The notes under the pieces were generated by a model. That model searched no databases. It was not told the DNA's origin and saw nothing but the letters and a program-made list of their open reading frames with translations. This document shows, piece after piece, positions 18,243-26,037 of a stretch of 64,000 nt of DNA (positions are counted from its first letter, which is position 1; each line of letters begins with the position of its first letter). The DNA lies in assembly GCA_031363915.1 (NCBI GenBank), contig JANLVI010000013.1, forward strand, positions 62,001 through 126,000, in the 5' to 3' direction. This stretch comes from JANLVI01 sp031363915 (GTDB taxonomy: Bacteria > Vulcanimicrobiota > Vulcanimicrobiia > Vulcanimicrobiales > Vulcanimicrobiaceae). The translations under genes and the position numbers were made by a program.

Positions 18243-19285
18243 CTTGGAAAGAGCGAGATCTGGCGTTCGGCTTCTTCGGTGAGCGAAGCGATGCGCGTGC
18301 CCAGCAGACGGATCGGTTGGCCCGCGATTCCGGCGCGCTGCCAACAGTGGCGTGCCGCATCGAGAATGATCGATTCGTCGTCTGTTGCGACCGCGAGGTG
18401 CGTTTGGCGCCCCAACACAGTGAAATCTGCACGCTTGATTTTTATACCGACGGTCGAGCCACGCAGATTGCGTTTTTTCAAGTACTGCGCGAGTTCTGCG
18501 GCCTGCGTTGCGAGCAGGGCGAAGACGCGTTCTTCGTCGCGTACGTCGTATTCGAACGTCTCTTCGGTTGAGACCGATTTCCGTTCGCGCGATCCATCGA
18601 CTTCGCGGTCGTCGTTGCCGCGCGCGAGTTCCCGTACTTCGCGACCCCACTTCCCAAAAAGCGCAAACGCACGCGCGTCATCGAGTGCGGCGACATCCCC
18701 GATCGTCTGGATCCCCGCCTCGGTCATGCGAAGCTGCGTCTTGGGTCCGACGCCCCACAGCCGCCCTACGGGCATCGGAGCAAGATATACCGCCTCCGTA
18801 CCCGGTTCCACGATCGCTATGCCGTTGGGTTTGCACGAGTCGCTCGCGATTTTTGCGACCATCTTCGCGCGCGCGATCCCGGCGCTTGCGGTCAGGCCGA
18901 CTTCGCGGAAAATTCGCGCGCGCACGCGTTCGGCCCAGGCCCGCGCATCGTCTAAATTCTCCGTCGGGAGCGCGCAAAAGGCCTCATCGAGCGAGAGTCC
19001 TTCGACCGCGGTCGCGCCGTCGGCGAAGATCGCAAACACCGCGGCCGAACTTTCTTTGTAGCGTTCGAACGTCGGAGGAACGACGACGAGCTGCGGGCAC
19101 GCGGCGAGCGCCTTCCACAACGGCATCGCGGAGCGCACACCGTAGGGCCGCGCTTCGTACGAAGCCGTCAGCACGACGGAACGCCGGCTCGAGCCCGCAA
19201 CCGCGAGCGGCTTCCCGCGGAGCGAAGGATCGTCGCGCTGCGCCACCGACGCGTAAAACGCATCGAGGTCGAAGTGCGCGATCAC
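18239..19285 (-). CDS. dinB: DNA polymerase IV (Y-family)
   Basis: Translesion polymerase of 348 residues. Catalytic motifs FDLDAFYASV (start) and SLDEAFCAL are intact, the HhH region VGPKTQLRMTEAGIQTIGDVAAL follows, and the little-finger domain ends with RQISLF, a plausible beta-clamp binding peptide (QxxLF) at the C-terminus. Start GTG 19285 overlaps the ABC permease stop as GTGA. It is the last gene of the nine-gene minus-strand operon that also carries nfo, so the operon ends in two DNA damage functions. Confidence 0.93.
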   Translation of the reverse strand: MIAHFDLDAFYASVAQRDDPSLRGKPLAVAGSSRRSVVLTASYEARPYGVRSAMPLWKALAACPQLVVVPPTFERYKESSAAVFAIFADGATAVEGLSLDEAFCALPTENLDDARAWAERVRARIFREVGLTASAGIARAKMVAKIASDSCKPNGIAIVEPGTEAVYLAPMPVGRLWGVGPKTQLRMTEAGIQTIGDVAALDDARAFALFGKWGREVRELARGNDDREVDGSRERKSVSTEETFEYDVRDEERVFALLATQAAELAQYLKKRNLRGSTVGIKIKRADFTVLGRQTHLAVATDDESIILDAARHCWQRAGIAGQPIRLLGTRIASLTEEAERQISLFPS

Positions 19286-20034
19286 GTCTCTTGGAAACGA
19301 GCGATCGCTGCGATGAGTGCGACGAACCCGACGCCGAACGCAAAGGCGCAGTCGGTGACGAAGCGCCCGGCGAGAAAGCCGCCGTCGGTGTTGAAAATAT
19401 TTTCGGGCAGCGTGATGAGGTTGTAGCCGAACGGCTGTCCGGCCGCCGCAACGAAGATCACCAGACCCAAGGCAAAGACCGTCGCCTTGAGCGAGGTCGA
19501 GAAAAGCACGCTTGCGAGCATGGCAAGCGCCAGGACTGCCCACGCGCAAACGAGCGCGACGAACGACGGTTGCGCGAGACTCGCAAGCCCGATGATGCGA
19601 TGGTCGACAAGCGACGCCGCCGCCACGATCGCAACGCTGCAAAGCGCGATGAGCGAAAGCCACATCCCGATCACGGCAAACTTCACGACGACGATCGTCG
19701 GGCGCCCGAGCGAGGATTGCGTGAGCAGGCCGAGCGTGCGGCTCTCACGTTCGGTCGCTACGGTACCGATGCCGGCGATGAGCGCGAGGATGATCAGTGC
19801 CCGCGCAAGACCCCGCCCGCACCACTGCGTTTCGATAAACGCCGGATACGAACGAAAGTTGTGCAGAATATCCGCGACGATGTCGGCGGGCGCTTTCGAG
19901 TTTGTGGTCGCAAGCGAATACGAAAACGCGAAGAACCGCGGCATGAGCGCCGCAATCGCGCACACGAGCACGAAGCCGATCGCAAAATAAATTCGCCGCT
20001 CGAAGAACTCTTTTCCAAGAAGTGCGCGCGTCAC
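19282..20034 (-). CDS. ABC-2 type transporter permease
   Basis: 250 residues with about six membrane segments (FFERRIYFAIGFVLVCAIAAL near the start; further ones at IVVVKFAVIGMWLSLIAL, FVALVCAWAVLALAMLASVL and VFALGLVIFVAAAG). The charged ATERESRTLGLL loop is typical of ABC-2 permeases. Start GTG 20034 overlaps the upstream ATPase-like gene as GTGA. The only ATPase next to it is the degenerate 157-aa protein, so either another ATPase powers it or it works with that partner in a non-classical way. Cargo unknown. Confidence 0.75.
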   Translation of the reverse strand: MTRALLGKEFFERRIYFAIGFVLVCAIAALMPRFFAFSYSLATTNSKAPADIVADILHNFRSYPAFIETQWCGRGLARALIILALIAGIGTVATERESRTLGLLTQSSLGRPTIVVVKFAVIGMWLSLIALCSVAIVAAASLVDHRIIGLASLAQPSFVALVCAWAVLALAMLASVLFSTSLKATVFALGLVIFVAAAGQPFGYNLITLPENIFNTDGGFLAGRFVTDCAFAFGVGFVALIAAIARFQET

Positions 20035-20504
20035 GAGGCGACATCGAGTGAGGCGACCGACACGATTCGGGCACCGAAGCGTATCGCGTTTTCGTCGCTC
20101 GCGCACGTGACGAGCACGGTAGGGACGAGTTCGAACGCGCGGTCGAGCGCGCCGATTGCCGCTTCGTCAAATTCCTCGATTCCCTCGATGATAAGCACGT
20201 CGGGCGAGGTTGCGACGAGCAACGCGACGACGAGCGCACGCGCGTACGATCGCTTCAAGCGGCGAATCGCGTGGTGCGACTCGAGCCCTGCCGCACCGCA
20301 CACAGCAGCGAAACGTGCGGCGTCCCACGGTTTGGAGATCGCGGCTTGAAAACGTCCGGCACGACCGACGCTCATGTACGGATAGGGTCGCAGATCACGT
20401 CCCGCGCGTGCGAGGCGACCGAGCCGGAGCGCCGCAAGGGCGACTGCCCCATCCGCCGCGGCCGACGGCCCCACGAACGCGACGCGCTCGCCGCGCGCGA
20501 TCAA
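20031..20504 (-). CDS. degenerate, short ABC-type ATPase-like protein
   Basis: 157 residues; a full ABC domain is about 220. The start MIARGERVAFVGP reads like a strand leading into Walker A, but the loop is GPSAAADG with no Lys and no Ser/Thr in the right place. The signature region reads LKRSYARALVVALL instead of LSGGQxxR, while Walker B survives as DVLIIEGIEEFDE. It should not bind or hydrolyse ATP in the normal way. Start TTG 20504 has GGAG at 7 nt, just after the PilZ stop. It is coupled by GTGA to the ABC-2 permease. It is under coding constraint (intact frame, coupling), so a regulatory or scaffolding role is possible. Confidence 0.55.
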   Translation of the reverse strand: MIARGERVAFVGPSAAADGAVALAALRLGRLARAGRDLRPYPYMSVGRAGRFQAAISKPWDAARFAAVCGAAGLESHHAIRRLKRSYARALVVALLVATSPDVLIIEGIEEFDEAAIGALDRAFELVPTVLVTCASDENAIRFGARIVSVASLDVAS

Positions 20505-20513
20505 GCAGCGCTC

Positions 20514-20837
20514 CTATGCGGCGAAGCCGACCATTTTTCGAACGAAGGCGAGTGCATCTTCGGTACCGTGGACGAACGAGACCCCGGAGCGGCCCGCGGG
20601 CGCGCTGCGCACCACGTCGCCGGCCACATCGTGCGAGTGGCCGTGGACCGGGTCGGCAAAAGTGACTTCGATCGTGTCGTTAGCAAGCAGCGCATCCGTA
20701 GAAACCAGGAGCAGTCCGCTTCGCGAAATGTTCTCCACGACACATACCTTCGCTAGGCCCCGGTTCACTTTAAAGGTCACGCTGAGGCTCGTTTTCATGC
20801 GTGTGGCGATCCGTCGATCGTCATCGGTCGTCGTCAT
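20514..20837 (-). CDS. PilZ domain protein
   Basis: 107 residues forming a single PilZ domain. The c-di-GMP-binding signature is visible as RRIATR near residue 8 and ENISRSG near 35, followed by strands DTIEVTF, AGDVVRSAP and GVSFV. It would sense cyclic di-GMP. ATG 20837 overlaps the nfo stop as ATGA. It sits directly before the degenerate ABC ATPase and the ABC-2 permease, so transport or that ATPase-like subunit may be its output; that is inference. Confidence 0.75.
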   Translation of the reverse strand: MTTTDDDRRIATRMKTSLSVTFKVNRGLAKVCVVENISRSGLLLVSTDALLANDTIEVTFADPVHGHSHDVAGDVVRSAPAGRSGVSFVHGTEDALAFVRKMVGFAA

Positions 20838-21679
20838 GTCGCAGCTCCTTCGAAGATCAGACGGATGGCACGCATGTTTCGCTCGTCGTCGGCCTCTTCG
20901 CCGGGCGTCTCGAGAATCGCGGTCTTGCCGTTCAGACCTGCATGTGCGGCAAGTGCGCGAAAGCCCTCGAAGCCGATGAGCCCTTCCCCAATGTGCCAGT
21001 GGCGGTCCCGGTGTCCGCCGAGCGCGATCTGCGTGTCGTTGAAATGGAAAAGAAGCACCTTATCTAAGGTGATCGTCTCTTCCACGTGTGATACAAATCG
21101 ATTAACCGACTCAAAATCATTAATGGCATAGCCGGCCGCCCATGTATGCGCCGTGTCGAGGCAGATCCCGAGTTGCGGGTGCGGAACGGCGCGCAGGAAG
21201 CGCCCGAGTTCCTCCATGGTGCCACCGCAGAGCTGACCCGCTCCTGCGCTATTTTCCAACACGAGATAGACATCGGGGGCGATGTCCTCCAGCGCCGCCT
21301 CGAGCGCACGGCACACCGCGCTGAAGCCCACTTCACGATCGCGCTTCCCATATGACCCGAGATGCGTGTTGACGTACCGGATTCCGCCGGCAGCGGCGAC
21401 CGCGAGATCGTTCTTCAAAAGACCCAGGGAGCCCGCGACCATCTTGTCGTCTTCGCTTGCGAGATTGATTAAGTACGAGGTGTGAATGACGGCGGGATCG
21501 AGGTCGGCGGCTTTGCGCTTGTCGCGAAACGCTTCGAGCGCGGGAACGTTCATTCTCCCAACGCGGTACGTTTTGGGATTGCCGCTGAAGATTTGGAGTG
21601 CCGTGCAGCCGAGCCGCTGCGCGTAGTCGACTGCGGCATCGTAGCCGCCGCTGACGCCGATATGCAATCCTAAACGCAT
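20834..21679 (-). CDS. nfo: deoxyribonuclease IV (endonuclease IV)
   Basis: AP endonuclease of 281 residues that cuts 5' of abasic sites in base excision repair. The TIM-barrel zinc ligands are visible: VIHTSYLINLAS, VNTHLGSYG, LVLENSAGAG, CLDTAHTWAAGY, LLFHFNDTQIALGGHRDRH, HIGEG and the closing ILETPG. Length and order are standard. It lies 24 nt after the SF2 helicase gene and is coupled by ATGA to the PilZ gene. Confidence 0.95.
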   Translation of the reverse strand: MRLGLHIGVSGGYDAAVDYAQRLGCTALQIFSGNPKTYRVGRMNVPALEAFRDKRKAADLDPAVIHTSYLINLASEDDKMVAGSLGLLKNDLAVAAAGGIRYVNTHLGSYGKRDREVGFSAVCRALEAALEDIAPDVYLVLENSAGAGQLCGGTMEELGRFLRAVPHPQLGICLDTAHTWAAGYAINDFESVNRFVSHVEETITLDKVLLFHFNDTQIALGGHRDRHWHIGEGLIGFEGFRALAAHAGLNGKTAILETPGEEADDERNMRAIRLIFEGAAT

Positions 21680-21703
21680 TCTAGGTGTCCGATGGAACGG
21701 TCT

Positions 21704-22945
21704 CTATTTACGGCGCGTAAAGCGTAACTGGTTGGCCCGCATGCCGCGCGGCATGAACGTTTTGGCGCGACCGCTGGCGATCGATCGCGAAGGGTTTTTC
21801 TCAAAGGTGGTTCCGGTGAGAAGAACGGCATCCGAGGGCCGTTCGCGCCGACCGACGCGACCGATCAGCTGTTCGGTTTCGCCCTCACCGAACGCATCGG
21901 CATCGGTGATGACGATCAGATCGGCGGCCGGGATATCAAGGCCGCTGCCGACGAGGTTGGTGGCGGCGAGAATCGCGGGCGCACCGCGACGGAAGGCTTC
22001 CATCATCTCGACACGCGTGCCGATGTTGCTGACTTTGACGCCGCGGCGCACGTGGCGGCTCTTGTGTTCGCCCGTATCGGCCATATCGCCGCGGAGCTGC
22101 TGCACGGGAAAGCCGTACGTTTCTTCGAGCCGCTGCGCGAGTTTGGGCACATCGTGGCGCGTGCGGCTGATGACGAAGATGCGCGACTTGCGCTCGAGGT
22201 GAATGCGGATGAGTTCGTCTGCGCGCGACATTTGCTCGATCGGCGGTTCACCCCAGACGCCCTCGACTTTGTGCACCTTCGTCGGAATGACATCGAAGGG
22301 CATTTTCTTCATCGAGACGATGTTGCTGTAGGCGCCGATGCGCGTGAGGAACGAGCGCAACTCGTCGGGCGTCGCCGACGCGAAGAGCATCGGGCAGTCG
22401 AGGTCTTCGAGTAAACGCAAGTGTTCGCGTTCGTCGAACGCGTTGACGTCATCGACGACGAGCAGCGAGCTCTCGTCGATCATGCGCCAGAGCTGATCGC
22501 TCACCAGCATCATCGCCGAGCCGACCACGACGCGGATCGAACCGTCGGCAAGTCCCGCCATCGTCGCTTTGCGTTCGGCCGGCGAAATGCCGCCGTGAAT
22601 CTGCGCGACGCCCAGGCCCGTGCCTTCGAGGCGTTCGGTGAAGTAGGTGAAGTGCTGGCGCACGAGATCGCGCGTCGGCGCGATCAGCGTAATGTACGAA
22701 TCCTCGGCGAGGATCGTATCGACCGCCACGCGCATCATGACTTCGGTTTTCCCCGAGCCCGTCGGGGCTTTGAGCAAGAACTCAAAGCCGCCATCTTCCA
22801 GACGGTCGCAAATCGTGTCCACTGCTTTTGCTTGGTCTTCGGTGAGGCTAAACGTCTCGCCGGGCTGGATCAGTTCGTGCGCGATCGCAACGGCTTGGCA
22901 ATTCGAGTCGATACGATCCCAAATCGCGTCGTCGTCGTTGGTCAC
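21704..22945 (-). CDS. SF2 DNA/RNA helicase with atypical DDVN motif II
   Basis: 413 residues. Motif I KAPTGSGKTE (59-68), motif Ia LIAPTRDLVRQ, motif II LLVVDDVNAFD (DDVN where DEAD/DEAH is expected), motif III FASATP, then the second RecA domain with AATNLVGSGLDIPAADLIV and motif VI QLIGRVGRRE. The N-terminus TFSLTEDQAKAVDTI is a Q-motif-like entry. A basic C-terminus (MRANQLRFTRRK) could bind nucleic acid. ATG overlaps the scpB stop as ATGA. No known family fits exactly; a repair or chromosome role is suggested by scpAB upstream and nfo downstream. Confidence 0.8.
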   Translation of the reverse strand: MTNDDDAIWDRIDSNCQAVAIAHELIQPGETFSLTEDQAKAVDTICDRLEDGGFEFLLKAPTGSGKTEVMMRVAVDTILAEDSYITLIAPTRDLVRQHFTYFTERLEGTGLGVAQIHGGISPAERKATMAGLADGSIRVVVGSAMMLVSDQLWRMIDESSLLVVDDVNAFDEREHLRLLEDLDCPMLFASATPDELRSFLTRIGAYSNIVSMKKMPFDVIPTKVHKVEGVWGEPPIEQMSRADELIRIHLERKSRIFVISRTRHDVPKLAQRLEETYGFPVQQLRGDMADTGEHKSRHVRRGVKVSNIGTRVEMMEAFRRGAPAILAATNLVGSGLDIPAADLIVITDADAFGEGETEQLIGRVGRRERPSDAVLLTGTTFEKNPSRSIASGRAKTFMPRGMRANQLRFTRRK

Positions 22946-23646
22946 GTTAGTGTTGATTCCGTAGTCTCGCTCTCTTCGGTTGTTTTCTTCGCAATCTCAT
23001 CGGCGACGATTTCGTCGATCGCGGTGGCGACCGTTTCGGTCGGAATCGGCAGTGCCATTTCGATCGGTAGGCCCGCATCGACGTCGATCGGCGGCAACTC
23101 TTCCAAACTGCGCAAACCAAAAGCTTCCAAGAATTCCGCCGTTGTCTTGTAGAGGATCGGACGACCGGCGACTTCTTTGCGCCCGCCTTCAACCAGAAAC
23201 CGGCGGTCGACGAGCGTGGCGATAACGGAGTCGGCACTCACGCCGCGCACGCCCTCGACTTCGCTTTTCGTGACCGGCTGCATGTATGCGACGATCGCAA
23301 GCGTCTCGAGTGCGGCAGGCGAGAGATTCGTCTTGGGCGGCAACAGATACGCTTCGACGACCTCGCGCGCTCCAGGTGAGCTTGCGAAGCGATAACCGCC
23401 AGCGATCTCGCGCAGCACGATCCCGCGATCCCCGAAGTCTTCTGCAATCCGCTGGAGCGTGAGAGCAACCTCGGTTTCTTCCGCGCCGGTCAGCTTGGCG
23501 AGCGTTTTGATCGAGAGTGCCTCGGAGGCGACGAAAAGTACCGCCTCGATGCTGCGCTGCAGCGTCCCGGTCTCGATCAGTTCGGTCTGCATGGGCTCGT
23601 GCTCGGCTACGGCCTCGGCCGGGAGGGCGAGCTCCTCAGTTTGCAT
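22942..23646 (-). CDS. scpB: segregation and condensation protein B
   Basis: Kleisin-associated winged-helix subunit of the SMC-ScpAB condensin. 234 residues: SIEAVLFVASEALSIKTLAKL begins the first winged helix, TNLSPAALETLAIVAYMQPVTKSEVEGVRGV begins the second. An acidic Thr/Glu tail of about 45 residues follows and is likely disordered. It overlaps scpA by 11 nt and the downstream helicase by ATGA. Confidence 0.95.
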   Translation of the reverse strand: MQTEELALPAEAVAEHEPMQTELIETGTLQRSIEAVLFVASEALSIKTLAKLTGAEETEVALTLQRIAEDFGDRGIVLREIAGGYRFASSPGAREVVEAYLLPPKTNLSPAALETLAIVAYMQPVTKSEVEGVRGVSADSVIATLVDRRFLVEGGRKEVAGRPILYKTTAEFLEAFGLRSLEELPPIDVDAGLPIEMALPIPTETVATAIDEIVADEIAKKTTEESETTESTLT

Positions 23647-24403
23647 TGGCGGCGGGTATCGGATCTTCCACGAACGGCAAGAGTTCGATATCGGCGAAGG
23701 CGTTACTCTGTGCGAATGCCAGGCGGCGGCGGCGGACCAGCTCGAGGACGGCCAAGAACGTTACGATGATCCCGCCGCGATCGAGGCCGAAGCACAGCTC
23801 GAAGAACGAGGCACGGCCCCGCGTGCGGACGGTCCGGGCGACGAGTTCCATCTGCTCGATGAGCGAGACGCGCTCGCGGACGATCGTGCGCTTCTCGGGC
23901 TTCGCGGCCCGCAGGGCGGCGGCAAGGGCTGCAGAGAGCTTGGCGGCGTTGATTCGGTAGCGCTGGGTAATATCAGTCGTTGGGTCGCCCGCATCGCGCA
24001 GATAGAAGGCCTTGGCCTCATCGGCGCGGCTCTTCAGTTCATCGCCTGCAGCCTTGTAGATCGAATAGGCGATCAGGCGCTCGCGCAGTCGCTGCTCGAC
24101 GACCTCGGCGGATTCTTCGGCATCCTCGAACTCGGCCGGAATCGCCGGGAGCATCGCTTTGGATTTGAGGAAAACCAGGGTCGCTGCGATGACGAGGTAT
24201 TCGGCGGCGAGCTCGACGTCGATCGACTCCATCGCCTCGATGAAAGCGAAGTACTGATCGCACACCGCCGCCAGCGGCACCGTTGCGATATCGAGCTGCC
24301 GTTCTTTGACCAGGCTCAAGAGCAGGTCGAGTGGGCCGTCAAAAAGATTGGCCAGCGAGACGCGACAGGCGCGTTCGTCCTCGACCGGGGCAGCCGCGTT
24401 CAA
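23636..24403 (-). CDS. scpA: segregation and condensation protein A (kleisin)
   Basis: 255 residues. The N-terminal FDGPLDLLLSLVKERQLDIATVPLA motif binds the SMC neck, AAEYLVIAATLVFLKSKAMLP follows, and the C-terminal winged helix (RGGIIVTFLAVLELVRRRRLAFAQ) binds the SMC head. Start TTG 24403 overlaps the Nudix stop (TTGA). The partner smc gene is not in the window. Confidence 0.95.
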   Translation of the reverse strand: MNAAAPVEDERACRVSLANLFDGPLDLLLSLVKERQLDIATVPLAAVCDQYFAFIEAMESIDVELAAEYLVIAATLVFLKSKAMLPAIPAEFEDAEESAEVVEQRLRERLIAYSIYKAAGDELKSRADEAKAFYLRDAGDPTTDITQRYRINAAKLSAALAAALRAAKPEKRTIVRERVSLIEQMELVARTVRTRGRASFFELCFGLDRGGIIVTFLAVLELVRRRRLAFAQSNAFADIELLPFVEDPIPAANAN

Positions 24404-24891
24404 CCTGCGCTGATGTCTTGGAGGGCCTCGCTTACGAGCGCGACGGTCTCCGTCTCGAAGAGCCCCGTGCCTTCGGCTTGGAGATACTCAAGGCCAAGGT
24501 CGATCAGGCGCTTTTCGTTGACGTACTTGAGGTTTTTCTTCGCGGCGCGGATCTCAAACCACGCGGCTTCATCGACTTCGTGGTCGTGGTTGGCCGTGTC
24601 GCCAGAGAGATAGCGCATCAAATAGAAGTGAACCGACTTCTTGTGCTTGGATCGGTTCAGGTAAAACCAATACGAGATGTCCGAGAGCTTCATGAGGATC
24701 TCGGCCCAACAGCCGGTCTCTTCGCGGACTTCGCGGAGCGCGGCTTGCTCGTGGGTTTCGCGGTGCTCGACGTGCCCTTTGGGCAGGGACCATACGCGAG
24801 GCTGGCCTCTGCCGATGAGCAGGGCCTCGAGCTGAGCTCCGTTCCGACGGAGGACCAAGCCTCCGGCAGACACCTCGTATTTGATACGCAT
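24400..24891 (-). CDS. Nudix hydrolase
   Basis: 163 residues from ATG 24891 (MRIKYEVSAGGLVLRR). The Nudix box GHVEHRETHEQAALREVREETG is complete, with both catalytic glutamates in REVREE. The family hydrolyses nucleoside diphosphates linked to other groups; the substrate is unknown, possibly diadenosine polyphosphates given its shape. It is the first gene of the operon leading into scpA; a longer start at 24954 lies upstream of the probable -10 box and is rejected. Confidence 0.88.
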   Translation of the reverse strand: MRIKYEVSAGGLVLRRNGAQLEALLIGRGQPRVWSLPKGHVEHRETHEQAALREVREETGCWAEILMKLSDISYWFYLNRSKHKKSVHFYLMRYLSGDTANHDHEVDEAAWFEIRAAKKNLKYVNEKRLIDLGLEYLQAEGTGLFETETVALVSEALQDISAG

Positions 24892-24934
24892 GGTTGCTTT
24901 CCCGAGCGTTCCCCGCAGTCCGGGGGTACCTTTG

Positions 24935-24940
24935 ATTATA
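24935..24940 (-). promoter_or_regulatory. probable -10 box (TATAAT) of the Nudix-scpAB-dinB operon
   Basis: Perfect TATAAT on the minus strand, preceded by GC, 44 nt upstream of the Nudix ATG 24891. No good -35 hexamer. The 253-nt space 24892-25144 is shared with the divergent Blh-like gene; nothing else was recognised in it. Confidence 0.4.
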
Positions 24941-25144
24941 GCAATGGGGCCCAAGAAGAAACTACCCCATCGAACGTTTGTTCGTCACTTATTTTTCGGT
25001 CGGTATGGTGGCTTGAGGGGCTGACGGGCGGGGCTGTCGGTGGGGACGTTCGGGTTTTCCCGTCGTTTACGGGAGAGAGGGGTAGGTGGCCGAACATCTG
25101 TTTATGCGCGAAATACATTCGCATGACGGATCAGCGCCCTAGTC

Positions 25145-25945
25145 TTGCGATCGCTTAGAACCGTACGCATCGGTACCTGCATTGCGTTCGGGCTCGCGGT
25201 GTTTGCTGCACGGAGGTCGCCTCGGACGACCAATGCTGTTGTCGGGCTGATCACCGCGACGATTGGTGTTGCCCATGGTGCGGCCGACGATGCGCTGCTT
25301 TCGGCCCGGCCTTCGGCTCCGTTTTCGAAACGGGCGATTGGGGCGGTTTACGGTATTTCGGCGGTATCCGTTTTTCTTGCGTCGCGTCGCTGGCCGCGGC
25401 TTGCGAAACAATCGCTCTTTGCGCTTAGTTGGCTGCACTTTGGCGCCGGCGACTCAGCCTTCGCCGCGGCGTGCGATGCACGCCAAATCAGTCGTTTTGC
25501 GTGGGCGCTTCGGGGAGCTATTCCACTTGCGTGCACGTGGCCGTGGGTTCATCGACTCACAAATCTTATCGCCACAATGGGCGTGATCGACGCTGTTCGC
25601 CGGGGGCGAGTCGGCGATGCCTTCGATCTCGGCGTCCCGACGCTCGCGTTTGCGATCGCACCGGGAAAGGCGACGTTTGGGGCGTATTTCGCGCTTTGGC
25701 ACACGCCTCGCCACCTCGCCCTTGCCGTCGAACGCTATACGGTCGGCAAATCGCTGAAGGAGCGGGTTGCTACGTTCGCAAGGGCGGCTTTGCCGAATAC
25801 GCTCATCGCACTTGCGGCGGGCGTTCCGCTCGTCGCTTTTGCCGGGACTTCGTGGCGGGACTCGGTCGACGGTCTCATTCTTGCCGTTACGGTGCCGCAT
25901 TCCGTTTCCGTAGCGATGCTTGAGGCTAGCGCGAAAATATCGTAA
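25145..25945 (+). CDS. Brp/Blh-like beta-carotene 15,15'-dioxygenase family membrane protein
   Basis: 266 residues, about seven membrane segments. The Blh histidine motifs are all present: GVAHGAADDA (His44), LHFGAGD (His98), LWHTPRH (His186, His190) and VPHSVS (His252), the set that holds iron in Brp/Blh enzymes, which split beta-carotene into retinal for rhodopsin. No rhodopsin or carotenoid gene is in the window. The start is TTG 25145, the first candidate after an in-frame stop at 25124, and has no Shine-Dalgarno sequence. Sequence between motifs is divergent, so a different carotenoid substrate is possible. Confidence 0.75.
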   Translation: MRSLRTVRIGTCIAFGLAVFAARRSPRTTNAVVGLITATIGVAHGAADDALLSARPSAPFSKRAIGAVYGISAVSVFLASRRWPRLAKQSLFALSWLHFGAGDSAFAAACDARQISRFAWALRGAIPLACTWPWVHRLTNLIATMGVIDAVRRGRVGDAFDLGVPTLAFAIAPGKATFGAYFALWHTPRHLALAVERYTVGKSLKERVATFARAALPNTLIALAAGVPLVAFAGTSWRDSVDGLILAVTVPHSVSVAMLEASAKIS

Positions 25946-26037
25946 GGCGCGATGCACCTTTTTCGAATGTGCTTTTCGTTCGACGTATTGCTATCGCACA
26001 AACGACAAAACCATCCCGCGCGCGAGGTGTCGGGTAT

